Assembly (NCBI RefSeq): GCF_000226875.1 | Contig: NZ_JH164926.1 | Coordinates: 1,363,200-1,411,181, forward strand | DNA length: 47,982 bases | Origin: Neisseria shayeganii 871 | Lineage (GTDB): Bacteria; Pseudomonadota; Gammaproteobacteria; Burkholderiales; Neisseriaceae | Reading direction: 5' to 3' | Shown here: in pieces, positions 24,815 through 32,538 of the stretch | How positions within the stretch are numbered: the stretch's first letter is position 1 | Layout: each line of letters opens with the position of its first letter | Translations under genes and position numbers: made by a program | The notes under the pieces: generated by a model | Database searches by the model: none | What the model saw: the letters and a program-made list of their open reading frames with translations, nothing else | Told to the model about the DNA's origin: nothing

Positions 24815-25429
24815 ATGAAACTGTATTACCTGCCCGGCGCCTGCTCGATGACGCCGCACACCGCCCTCGAATGGATCGGCCAACCCTACGAAGCCCAGGC
24901 CATGAGCGGCGACGACACCAAACAACCCGACTACCTGGCGCTCAATCCGCTGGGCACCGTGCCCTTACTGGTGGACGGCGATTTCACCCTTACCCAAAAC
25001 GTGGCCATCGTGCTCTACCTCGACTCGCTGCATCCGCAGGCGCGCCTGTTCGGCAGCGACACCCCTCAAGGCCGCGCCCGCGCCTTCCGCTGGCTGGTGT
25101 TTCTCAACAGCGATGTGCACAAATCCTTCTCACCGCTGTTCCACACCCCCGACTACATCCAAGACGAAGCCGTGAAACAGGCCATGGAGGCATCCGCCCA
25201 CCGCCAGATTCTGCGCCAGCTCGCCTTGGCCGACCAACAATTGGCCACGCAAGACTATTTGGCCGACGACATTTCAGTGGCCGACGTGTATCTGTATGTG
25301 CTGCTGCGCTGGTGCCACCGCATCGGCCTGGATTACAGCAGCCTGCCGCAACTGGCTCCGTTCTACCGCCGCATGGGCCAAAACCCCGGCCTCCAAGCCG
25401 TGCTGGCGCAAGAAGGTTTGGAACCTTAA
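24815..25429 (+). CDS. Glutathione S-transferase (beta-class-like)
   Basis: A 204-residue cytosolic GST. MKLYYLPGACSMTPHTALEW is the beta-class N-terminus with Cys10, the residue that binds glutathione in bacterial beta GSTs. NPLGTVPLLVDGDFTLTQNVAIVLYL is the thioredoxin-fold glutathione site. The helical C-terminal domain has the conserved DYLADDISVADVYLYVLLRW segment. GGAC near 24804 is a weak SD. Detoxification or thiol-redox roles are likely; the electrophile is unknown. Confidence 0.92.
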   Translation: MKLYYLPGACSMTPHTALEWIGQPYEAQAMSGDDTKQPDYLALNPLGTVPLLVDGDFTLTQNVAIVLYLDSLHPQARLFGSDTPQGRARAFRWLVFLNSDVHKSFSPLFHTPDYIQDEAVKQAMEASAHRQILRQLALADQQLATQDYLADDISVADVYLYVLLRWCHRIGLDYSSLPQLAPFYRRMGQNPGLQAVLAQEGLEP

Positions 25430-25461
25430 AGCGCCGCCCGGACCGACAACCGAATGATTTG

Positions 25462-25519
25462 AGGCTACCTGAAAACAAATGGTGCGTTTTTGTGCACGCA
25501 TCGGTTTTTCAGGTAGCCT
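25462..25519 (+). terminator. Widely spaced inverted DUS pair after the GST gene
   Basis: AGGCTACCTGAA (25462-25473) and TTCAGGTAGCCT (25508-25519) with a 34-nt loop. MITE copy 4 starts at the very next base. Confidence 0.7.
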
Positions 25520-25662
25520 GAGGCCTTTGCAAAACCTCCAGATGTGGATGCAGTTCAAGGCGTAGCAGCGCAGCGAACGCAGACATATCATACAGATAGG
25601 CAAGTGAGCGAGCAGCGCACAACGCAGAAATGCGCCGCAGATGGGGGTTTTGCAAAGGTCTC
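25520..25662 (+). mobile_element. MITE-like element, copy 4 (143 bp)
   Basis: Begins GAGGCCTTTGCAAAACC and ends TTTTGCAAAGGTCTC. It is flanked by AGCCT on both sides; the left AGCCT is the end of a DUS. Confidence 0.9.
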
Positions 25663-25762
25663 AGCCTCAAACTTGTCTGCGAAACCACATCGCACCTTTC
25701 AAGATGCCCGCCCTTACGGCGGGGCGGCCGCTCTTCTTCGTCACGGCTTGCGCCATGATTCG

Positions 25763-25822
25763 GGCTACCTGAAAACAGACACCACAGTCTGCGCGGCCAA
25801 GGGTTCAGGTTTTCAGGTAGCC
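25763..25822. terminator. Inverted DUS pair between MITE copies 4 and 5
   Basis: GGCTACCTGAA (25763-25773) and TTCAGGTAGCC (25812-25822) with a 38-nt loop; no gene ends immediately before it. The 168 bp between the two elements hold no recognised gene. Confidence 0.55.
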
Positions 25823-25830
25823 CGCAGCAT

Positions 25831-25973
25831 GAGACCTTTGCAAAACCCCCAGATGTGGATGCAGTTCAAGGCGTAGCAGCACAGCGAGCGAAGACATATC
25901 ATATAGATAGGCAAGCGAGTGAGCAGCGCACAACGCAGAAATGCGCCGCAGATGGGGGTTTTGCAAAGGTCTC
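25831..25973 (+). mobile_element. MITE-like element, copy 5 (143 bp)
   Basis: Intact GAGACCTTTGCAAAACCCCC ends. The 5-bp direct repeat AGCAT flanks both sides, the clearest target-site duplication in the window. Confidence 0.92.
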
Positions 25974-26024
25974 AGCATGTTTCACCAAGCGGATAACAAG
26001 TTTGATGCCCGCCATGCGGGCACG

Positions 26025-26053
26025 AAAAAGGCAGACCGCGAGTCTGCCTTTTT
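26025..26053 (-). terminator. Intrinsic terminator of fetA
   Basis: AAAAAGGCAGAC (26025-26036) pairs with GTCTGCCTTTTT (26042-26053), a 12-bp stem with a T run on either strand. It lies 22 bp past the fetA stop codon. Confidence 0.9.
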
Positions 26054-26075
26054 GCTGCTGCTCAAGCGGTTAGGC

Positions 26076-28070
26076 TTAGAAGCGGTAGTTCACGCCCAAG
26101 CGCACTTCGCGGCCGCGTGAAGGCGGTGCGTTAGGCGCAACACGTTGGCTGTGGCTGTAATACAGCTTATTGCCGATGTTGTTGACGGCGAAATTCACAT
26201 TCATGTCGGTCAAAGGCTTCCAGTTCAGATACACATCATGCACGCCGTAGCCGGCACGGTGTCGCTGCACATTGTCGGCCGTGTAGTCCTTGCTTTGGGT
26301 AAAGCGGCCGCGCCAGCCGATTTCCAGATTGGCCTGCGGGAAGGTGTAGGAGAGACCGGTTACCCATTTACGCCCCTGCGGCACGATATCCAAAGGATCG
26401 TTGGCAATCACAAAATCGGCTTCGGGCTTGGCATAAGCCATGGCCAAACGCGCGGTCAGATTGTTCCAGCGGTAGGAAGCGTCCAATTCGTAGCCGGTGG
26501 TGCGGAGGGTGCCTCGGTTGTGAACCCGCTTGTCGTTGAGGCTGCTGTAGTGGTTGTACACAGTCTGTTGGAACACACTGCCTTTCACGGAGAAGTGGTT
26601 ATTATGCCAATGCAGGCCGATTTCGGCCAAGCGGGCACGCTCCAGCTTCAGGTTGGGGTCTACCGTGCGCAAACCGCGTGCGGCAGCGGCACTGCCCCGG
26701 GTGTCGGTAAGGGTGTTGGCCGAAGCCAGCTGCGGGCTGCGGGCGGCGTAATTAAGCTTGGCGTTGAAAGCCCAATTGGGGTTGATGTCCCAAGTCAGCC
26801 CCAAACTGGGATTCAATTGGCCGTCGGCCGCCTCGCGGTTACCCGAACCCACGGGATTGCCTGTGGTGGTGAGATCGAAGTGGTCGTAACGCAGGCCGGT
26901 GGTCAGCGTTACCGGCGACAAAGACCAGATGCCTTCCACATACAGGCCGTATTCGCGCTTGCGCTCGCCGTCCACATAGCCGCTGCGCTTGTCTTGGCTG
27001 TTGGTTTTCTCGTTGCGCAGATTGACGCCGTATTTCAACAGATGGCTGCCCGGCAGCTCGCTGGTGAAATTGACATTGCCGCCGGTGGTCAGCGCTTCGG
27101 AATGGCGGCCGCCGCCGAGATCCACCGTGCTCCTGTTAATGGTGGCCCAAGCATTGCGGTTGTCTTCGATTTTCAGGTGGTAAAGATTGGCCTCCACGTC
27201 GCGGATAAAGCCGAGATTGCGGCCTTCGTAGCTCAGGTTGGTGGTTTTTTGCAGCGATTCGGTGGGGCCGGTACGGTCGTCCATCACAAATTCCAGCCGG
27301 TCCGCGCCCACGCCGTAATAGCGCTCGTGCCGGTAGCTGAGGCCGATTTTGTGGTCGTCGTTAAAACGGTAGCCCACTTTGGCCAAGTAGTTGCCTTGCT
27401 TGCGGGCGGTATTGTTGGCTTCGGACGATCGGGTTTTGGTGTCGGTATAACCGCTGCCGGCGCGGTAATTGCGGTCGTTCAGCCAGCTGCCCATCAGGAG
27501 GCCGTCGAAACCGTGGCTGCTGCCGTACACCGCCAGATTGCCGCTGCCGCCTTTATTGCTGTTGATTTCGGCGCCCACCCGCACACCGAAGTTTTGGCCT
27601 TCTTTCAAAAAGTCGGCCGCTTCCACCGTGCGGGCACGCACGGCACCGCTGGTGGCGCCGATACCGGCGCTGGCCGAACCCGCGCCTTTTTCCACGCCGA
27701 TTACCTTAATCATGGCCGGATCCAATTGGAAGCGGCCTTGGTGGTACCAAGCCTGGGTGGCCGTAGCCGTGCCGTCCACCACTAGGTCGATTTTGTTTTG
27801 GCCGGCGGCGCGGATGCTCAGATATTGTGCCGACAGGCTGCCGCCGCCCACATTGATGTCGGCGCGGTCGGCCAAGACGTCGCGGATGCTGGCCACATTG
27901 CGCTCGGCAATGTTTTTATAGTTGCCGGTGGTCAGGCTCTTGGCACCGGTTACTTCAATCGTTTCCAACTCGGCGGAATCGGCAGCCGCTTGGGTGTCGG
28001 CATGGGCAAAGCCGCACAACAACGACAAACTCAATATGCTCAAACGCAAGCATCGGGGACGGGAAATCAT
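26076..28070 (-). CDS. fetA: TonB-dependent siderophore receptor FetA/FrpB
   Basis: A 664-residue outer-membrane receptor. The signal peptide ends in AHA near residue 24, then a TonB box-like ELETIEVTG. The plug contains SIRAAGQNKIDLVVDG, WYHQGRFQLDPAMIKVIGVE and KGAGSASAGIGATSGAV, which track Neisseria FetA almost motif by motif. The 22-strand barrel ends in NYRF with a terminal Phe for BAM recognition. FetA takes up ferric enterobactin-like siderophores and is a phase-variable antigen in Neisseria. No long poly-C tract is seen in this promoter; instead there is a Fur box. No fetB-type ABC genes lie adjacent. Confidence 0.9.
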   Translation of the reverse strand: MISRPRCLRLSILSLSLLCGFAHADTQAAADSAELETIEVTGAKSLTTGNYKNIAERNVASIRDVLADRADINVGGGSLSAQYLSIRAAGQNKIDLVVDGTATATQAWYHQGRFQLDPAMIKVIGVEKGAGSASAGIGATSGAVRARTVEAADFLKEGQNFGVRVGAEINSNKGGSGNLAVYGSSHGFDGLLMGSWLNDRNYRAGSGYTDTKTRSSEANNTARKQGNYLAKVGYRFNDDHKIGLSYRHERYYGVGADRLEFVMDDRTGPTESLQKTTNLSYEGRNLGFIRDVEANLYHLKIEDNRNAWATINRSTVDLGGGRHSEALTTGGNVNFTSELPGSHLLKYGVNLRNEKTNSQDKRSGYVDGERKREYGLYVEGIWSLSPVTLTTGLRYDHFDLTTTGNPVGSGNREAADGQLNPSLGLTWDINPNWAFNAKLNYAARSPQLASANTLTDTRGSAAAARGLRTVDPNLKLERARLAEIGLHWHNNHFSVKGSVFQQTVYNHYSSLNDKRVHNRGTLRTTGYELDASYRWNNLTARLAMAYAKPEADFVIANDPLDIVPQGRKWVTGLSYTFPQANLEIGWRGRFTQSKDYTADNVQRHRAGYGVHDVYLNWKPLTDMNVNFAVNNIGNKLYYSHSQRVAPNAPPSRGREVRLGVNYRF

Positions 28071-28115
28071 AAATAACCTTTGAAATCAATTGGATTTTAA
28101 AAATAAGTCAAAATT

Positions 28116-28134
28116 AATAACGAAAACCATTATT
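28116..28134 (-). promoter_or_regulatory. Fur box upstream of fetA
   Basis: AATAATGGTTTTCGTTATT on the minus strand is a near-perfect 7-bp dyad and agrees with most positions of the 19-bp Fur consensus. It lies 46-64 bp before the fetA start, where iron-loaded Fur would block transcription. Confidence 0.7.
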
Positions 28135-28333
28135 AATGGCGGGCAAATGTAATTGATTCTGTATTTTATTTCTATTTATTTACATAATGTCCCGCAATCT
28201 GTCTGTTCTGCGCCACAACATGATCGGACGGCCGCTGCCCCTGCTCCCGCTTAGGCCCGCCTTCCACCGATTAAGCAACAGCTTTGCGCCAACACTGTTC
28301 AGGTAGCCTGAGCGCCGATACCGCAACAAAAAT

Positions 28334-28395
28334 CGCGTCTGCGGCTTGGCAACGGCGACGGGATACAAGTTCGCACGTAACAAGCCGCAGACGCG
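28334..28395. repeat. 15-bp perfect inverted repeat between fetA and speA
   Basis: CGCGTCTGCGGCTTG (28334-28348) and its complement (28381-28395) with a 32-nt loop. There is no T run, so it is not an obvious terminator. It lies just past the speA 3' end. Confidence 0.6.
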
Positions 28396-28447
28396 GGATG
28401 CCGGCCATCGGCCAAGCTCGGATATTCTTGGGGCAAGCCCTCGGGGC

Positions 28448-30340
28448 TTACTCCGCGCTCAAATAAGAGCTCTGTTTTAAAGCACGGCAGAAAGCAGCGG
28501 CGTAGGTGTCGCGCTGTTCGGCCGGCAGCTTGGCCCAGCGGATTTTTTCCTCGAAACGGTTGATCACTTCCTGCGGCTGCAAATGCACGTAGCGCAGCAT
28601 ATCTTCCACCGTGTCATGAATCTCGATGCCGCCGAAGGCCACGCTGCCGTCCTCTTGCACATACACATTCACCGAATCGGTGTCGCCGAACAGATTGTGC
28701 ATATCGCCCAAGATTTCCTGATACGCGCCCACCATAAACACGCCCAAAACATAAGGCTCGCCCGCGGCCGGCACATGCACAGCCATGCTGGACTCGATGC
28801 TTTGGCGGTCCACATACTGGCCGACCTTGCCGTCTGAGTCGCAGGTTAAATCCTGCAGCACGGCGCGGCGGGTGGGCCGCTCGTTCAGGCGGTGAATCGG
28901 CATAATGGGCAACACTTGACCGATGGCCCAAGTGTCGGGCAGGCTTTGGAACACGCTGAAATTGCAGAAATATTTATCAGCCAGTTTGTCGGTCAAATCG
29001 TCGTACACCTGCCGCTGGCTGCGGCCGCCGCCTTGCAGCTGCTGGCGCAAACGACGGCACAGCACGGCATACAGCTGTTCGGCCAGGGCTTTTTCCTGCA
29101 GGCCGACTTTGCCTTCCAAGTAGTATTCGTTCACATCGGCCAGATAATGCGAAATGCGGTAATAGGTTTCCGTCACCATTTCGCTGTCGGTATCGCCTTG
29201 CAGAATTTCCAGCAGTTTGCGGGCGGGGAAGCTCAAAGCTTCGGGGTCGGCAACGGCGGGAATCTGGTCGGGCAGGGTTTCCACATCGGTCACATTCATC
29301 ACCAGCACGGCATGGTGGGCGGTGAGTGCGCGGCCGCTCTCGCTGAAAATATGCGGGTGCGGCAGGCCGTGGGCATCGCAGAATTCACCCAGCATCGAGA
29401 CGATGGTGTGGGAATATTCGCCGATGTCGTAGTTGATGGAACTGGCATTGCGCGAATGGGTGCCGTCGTAGTCCACCCCCAAGCCGCCGCCGACATCGAC
29501 ATAATCCAAGGGCAGCCCCAAAGCGCGCAGTTCGCCGAAATAGCGCACCGCTTCTTTAAAACCGAGGCGGTAGTCGGCAATATTGGAAATCTGCGAGCCC
29601 ATGTGGAAGTGCATCAGGCGCACGCAGTCGCCCAAACCGGCGGCCTTCAGTTTTTCCGCCGCCGAGATAATCTGCGCCGCCGACAGGCCGAACTTGCCTT
29701 TTTCGCCGCCGGTGTCCGCCCATTTGCTGGAAGCCAGCGAAGACAGGCGCACGCGCAGGCCGATGTTGGCGCGCACGCCGAGTTTGGCCGATTCTTCAAT
29801 CACCAAGTCCACTTCGGCTTCTTTTTCGATCACGATGAACACTTCGTGACCCAGCCGCTGCCCCATCAGGGCCAGGCGGATGAACTCTCGGTCTTTGTAG
29901 CCGTTGCACACAATCACGCCGCCTTTGGGCGCAAAGGCCAGCACAATCATCAATTCGGGTTTGCTGCCGGCCTCCAAGCCGATCGACACCGCTTCGCTTT
30001 TGGGGACGATGATGTTTTTGACCACGCTTTCCTGCTGATTCACCTTAATCGGGTAAATGGCGGTGTAGCGGCCTTGGTAATCGAGCTTCTCCACCGATTC
30101 GTTAAACGCAGCGCACAGCTGCAGCACGCGGTCTTGCAGAATATCGGGGAAGCGGAACAGCATGGGCAAATCCTGTCCGCGCGCCTGCAATTCCGACACC
30201 AGCCGGTGCAGGCCGATTTCGGTGCCGGCCTCCGGCTTCGGCCGTACCGTTACTTCGCCGTTTTCGCCGATAAAGAAATAGCCGCCGCCCCAGTGTTTGA
30301 TGCCGTACAAGGCGGCGCTGTCGCTGATGTTCCAAGTCAT
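28448..30340 (-). CDS. speA: Biosynthetic arginine decarboxylase SpeA
   Basis: A 630-residue PLP enzyme of the alanine-racemase fold that makes agmatine from arginine as the first step to putrescine. Lys99 in YPIKVNQQ is the cofactor lysine. HFHMGSQISNI, DVGGGLGVDYDGTHS and the HIFSESGRALTAHHAV block form the active site. The C-terminal half carries the SpeA-specific insertions (LADVNEYYLEGKVGL, VFQSLPDTWAIGQVLPIMPIHR). Length fits the family. A MITE copy lies 55 bp before its start. No speB or aguA was seen; the PuuB-like gene 10 kb away is the only other amine-related enzyme. Confidence 0.95.
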   Translation of the reverse strand: MTWNISDSAALYGIKHWGGGYFFIGENGEVTVRPKPEAGTEIGLHRLVSELQARGQDLPMLFRFPDILQDRVLQLCAAFNESVEKLDYQGRYTAIYPIKVNQQESVVKNIIVPKSEAVSIGLEAGSKPELMIVLAFAPKGGVIVCNGYKDREFIRLALMGQRLGHEVFIVIEKEAEVDLVIEESAKLGVRANIGLRVRLSSLASSKWADTGGEKGKFGLSAAQIISAAEKLKAAGLGDCVRLMHFHMGSQISNIADYRLGFKEAVRYFGELRALGLPLDYVDVGGGLGVDYDGTHSRNASSINYDIGEYSHTIVSMLGEFCDAHGLPHPHIFSESGRALTAHHAVLVMNVTDVETLPDQIPAVADPEALSFPARKLLEILQGDTDSEMVTETYYRISHYLADVNEYYLEGKVGLQEKALAEQLYAVLCRRLRQQLQGGGRSQRQVYDDLTDKLADKYFCNFSVFQSLPDTWAIGQVLPIMPIHRLNERPTRRAVLQDLTCDSDGKVGQYVDRQSIESSMAVHVPAAGEPYVLGVFMVGAYQEILGDMHNLFGDTDSVNVYVQEDGSVAFGGIEIHDTVEDMLRYVHLQPQEVINRFEEKIRWAKLPAEQRDTYAAAFCRALKQSSYLSAE

Positions 30341-30395
30341 GTTCGGTTCCTCTCTCTAATGTTGGTGATACAGGCCAACCGCTTTCAGGTAGCCT

Positions 30396-30537
30396 GAGAC
30401 CTTTGCAAAACCCTCAGATGTGGATGCAGTTCAAGGCGTAGCAGCGCAGCGAACGCAGACATATCATACAGATAGGCAAGCGAGCGAGCAGCGCACAACA
30501 CAGAAATGCGCCGCAGATGGGGTGTTGCAAAGGTCTC
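30396..30537 (+). mobile_element. MITE-like element, copy 6 (142 bp)
   Basis: Intact ends. Left flank AGCCT (the end of a DUS), right flank AGCTT, a direct repeat with one mismatch. It sits in the speA upstream region, so a terminal repeat could affect speA transcription. Confidence 0.88.
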
Positions 30538-30584
30538 AGCTTTATTGTGTGGTTGGCCGCCGCTTTGCCGGCGGCGCGTAAAGA

Positions 30585-30634
30585 AGGCTACCTGAAAGCC
30601 CTGCGGATACGCCGCTTGGCTGTTCAGGTAGCCC
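30585..30634 (-). terminator. Inverted DUS pair, lldD terminator
   Basis: AGGCTACCTGAA (30585-30596) and TTCAGGTAGCCC (30623-30634) with a 26-nt loop, 20 bp past the lldD stop codon. Confidence 0.72.
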
Positions 30635-30654
30635 GGATGGCATCAGGCACACGG

Positions 30655-31812
30655 TCAGTAAGTGCCTTTAACCAAAATGTCGCTGGTGACATCGTGAATA
30701 TTGCGATGGCCGGTGAAGGCCATGGTGATGTCCATTTCTTTATACAGGATTTCCAGGGCGCGGGTCACGCCAGCCTCGCCGTAGGCGCCCAGGCCGTAAA
30801 TATAGGCACGGCCCACCATCACGCCGCGCGCACCCAGCGCCCAAGCGCGCAGAATGTCTTGACCGCTGCGGATGCCGCTGTCCAGCCACACCTCGATATC
30901 GGAACCCACCGCGCTCACCACATCGGGCAGGGCGCGGATGGAAGAAGGTGCGCCGTCCAACTGGCGGCCGCCGTGGTTGGACACCACAATCGCATCGGCG
31001 CCGCTCTTCACTGCGGCTTCGGCATCTTCCGGCTCCATGATGCCCTTGATGATGAGTTTGCCGCCCCATTCGTCTTTGATGCGTGCCACATCGTCCCAGC
31101 TCAAACTGGGATCGAATTGTTCGGCGGTCCAAGACGACAGCGAGCTCAAATCGCTCACGCCCTTGGCGTGGCCGGCGATGTTGCGGAAGGTGCGGCGCTC
31201 GGTGTTGAGCATACCCAAGCACCATTCGGGCTTGGTGGCCAAATTGATGAGATTGCGGATGGTGGGTTTCGGCGGCGCGGACATGCCGTTTTTGATGTCT
31301 TTGTGGCGCTGGCCCAACACTTGCAAATCCGCCGTCAGCACCAAGGCGGAACACTTGGCCTCTTTGGCGCGGCGGATCAGGTTGCTCATGAAATCGCGGT
31401 CGCGCATCACATACAGCTGGAACCAGAAAGGATCGGGGCTGTTGCTGGCCACGTCTTCGATGGAGCAGATGCTCATGGTGGACAAGGTAAACGGCACACC
31501 GAATTTGGCCGCCGCCCGCGCAGCAAGGATTTCGCCGTCGGCGTGCTGCATACCGGTCAGCCCCACCGGCGCCAAGGCCACCGGCATTTTCACGTCCTGC
31601 CCGATCATCTTGGTGGCCAGGCTGCGGCCCTCCATGTCCACCAACACTTTCTGACGGAACAGAATATCTTTGAAATCATCGCTGTTGGCACGGTAAGTGG
31701 CCTCGGTCCAAGAACCGGTGTCGGCATAGTCGTAAAACATTTTCGGCACTTTGCGGCGGGCAACGCGCTGCAAATCCGCAATGCAGGTCATCTTGCTTAA
31801 ATCGGGCTTCAT
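30655..31812 (-). CDS. lldD: Quinone-dependent L-lactate dehydrogenase LldD
   Basis: A 385-residue FMN-dependent alpha-hydroxy-acid dehydrogenase that oxidises L-lactate to pyruvate and feeds the respiratory chain at the inner membrane. KMFYDYADTGSWTEAT opens the barrel. LAPVGLTGMQHADGE and FTLSTMSICSIEDVA bind FMN, and VVSNHGGRQLDGAPSSI carries the catalytic His and substrate-binding Arg. I chose MKPDLSKMTC; 14 open codons precede it. An 18-bp palindrome (31848-31865) lies 36-53 bp upstream and could be an operator. Confidence 0.93.
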   Translation of the reverse strand: MKPDLSKMTCIADLQRVARRKVPKMFYDYADTGSWTEATYRANSDDFKDILFRQKVLVDMEGRSLATKMIGQDVKMPVALAPVGLTGMQHADGEILAARAAAKFGVPFTLSTMSICSIEDVASNSPDPFWFQLYVMRDRDFMSNLIRRAKEAKCSALVLTADLQVLGQRHKDIKNGMSAPPKPTIRNLINLATKPEWCLGMLNTERRTFRNIAGHAKGVSDLSSLSSWTAEQFDPSLSWDDVARIKDEWGGKLIIKGIMEPEDAEAAVKSGADAIVVSNHGGRQLDGAPSSIRALPDVVSAVGSDIEVWLDSGIRSGQDILRAWALGARGVMVGRAYIYGLGAYGEAGVTRALEILYKEMDITMAFTGHRNIHDVTSDILVKGTY

Positions 31813-31847
31813 GGGCAACACTCTGTATTTTCTGTGATAATCGAAAC

Positions 31848-31865
31848 GGCGCAATGCTTTGCGCC
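31848..31865. promoter_or_regulatory. Palindrome GGCGCAA-TGCT-TTGCGCC upstream of lldD
   Basis: Perfect 7-bp arms with a 4-nt spacer in the lldD promoter region. An operator role is inference; no lactate regulator gene is adjacent. Confidence 0.4.
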
Positions 31866-31974
31866 TGCTTGGTCTTGTGTAAAGTGTGCGTATTATGCCG
31901 ATAAAACGGCGGTTTGTGCATTAGATAAATCAATCAATATCGGCCGCCGCCAGGCAGGCACAAACACGCCGCAT

Positions 31975-32003
31975 TTGCCATCTTTTTTCGGATGCGTTAG
32001 AAT
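31975..32003 (+). promoter_or_regulatory. Sigma-70 promoter of the rimP-nusA-infB operon
   Basis: TTGCCA (31975-31980), a 17-bp spacer and TAGAAT (31998-32003) fit a strong housekeeping promoter. Transcription should start near 32010, leaving a leader of about 70 nt before rimP. Confidence 0.7.
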
Positions 32004-32037
32004 CACGCCGTTTTTCAGTTATTTAACCGTAAATGAG

Positions 32038-32066
32038 AAATGGCCCCGCGGCCATTTTTTTGTTTT
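32038..32066 (+). terminator. Intrinsic terminator in the rimP leader (candidate attenuator)
   Basis: AAATGGCC, a CCGC loop and GGCCATTT, followed by TTTTGTTTT. It lies between the promoter and the rimP SD, 22 bp before the start codon. No plus-strand gene ends upstream, and on the opposite strand the hairpin has no T run, so it must act on the operon's own transcript. Confidence 0.7.
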
Positions 32067-32078
32067 CGACGGAGCAAA

Positions 32079-32510
32079 ATGGACATCCAGAGCATTCTCG
32101 ACACCACCCTGCCCGGCTTGGGCTACGAATTGGTGGACTTCGAACTCACCGCCCAAGGCGATTTGCGCGTGTTTATCGACAAAACAGGCGGCATCACCGT
32201 AGAAGACTGCGCCACCGTCAGCAACCACCTCAGCCGCGTATTCATGGTGGAAGACGTGGATTACAAGCGCTTGGAAATCTCCAGCCCCGGCCTGGACCGC
32301 CCGCTGAAAAAAGCCGCCGACTTCGTGCGCTTTTCAGGTAGCCTGGCCAAAGTAAAAACCCGCCTGCCGATAGAAGGCCAGAAAAACTTCATCGGCCGCA
32401 TCGAAGGCTGCACCGACGACACCGTCACCCTCCACTGCGAGGGCAAAAACATTGCCATCCGGCTGGCCGACATCGACCGCGCCCGCCTGAAACCGGAATT
32501 CAAATTTTAA
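32079..32510 (+). CDS. rimP: Ribosome maturation factor RimP
   Basis: A 143-residue protein that assists 30S subunit maturation. GLGYELVDFELTAQGDLRVFIDK and GITVEDCATVSNHLSRVF form the N-terminal RimP domain. LEISSPGLDRPLKKAADF is the family signature, and a C-terminal SH3-like domain ends in DIDRARLKPEFKF. GGAG precedes the ATG; an in-frame ATG 39 bp earlier lies within the leader hairpin and is unlikely. An uptake-sequence core (near 32335) is embedded in the coding region. First gene of the rimP-nusA-infB operon. Confidence 0.93.
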   Translation: MDIQSILDTTLPGLGYELVDFELTAQGDLRVFIDKTGGITVEDCATVSNHLSRVFMVEDVDYKRLEISSPGLDRPLKKAADFVRFSGSLAKVKTRLPIEGQKNFIGRIEGCTDDTVTLHCEGKNIAIRLADIDRARLKPEFKF

Positions 32511-32538
32511 AAATAACCCATCAGGAGAGTTCATTCCA

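Larger units (their letters stand above)
28071..28447. other. fetA promoter region and gap to speA
   Basis: The fetA side (28071-28190) is AT-rich with the Fur box. The remainder holds a lone DUS near 28302, a 15-bp inverted repeat (28334-28348 with 28381-28395), and AAGCCC/GGGCTT at the end of speA. No gene was recognised. Confidence 0.6.

Noticed and set aside
26145..27785. A 546-codon plus-strand frame opposite fetA
   Set aside because: It is the antisense of a clearly recognised receptor gene; its residues are low-complexity Ala/Val/Gly with no domain.
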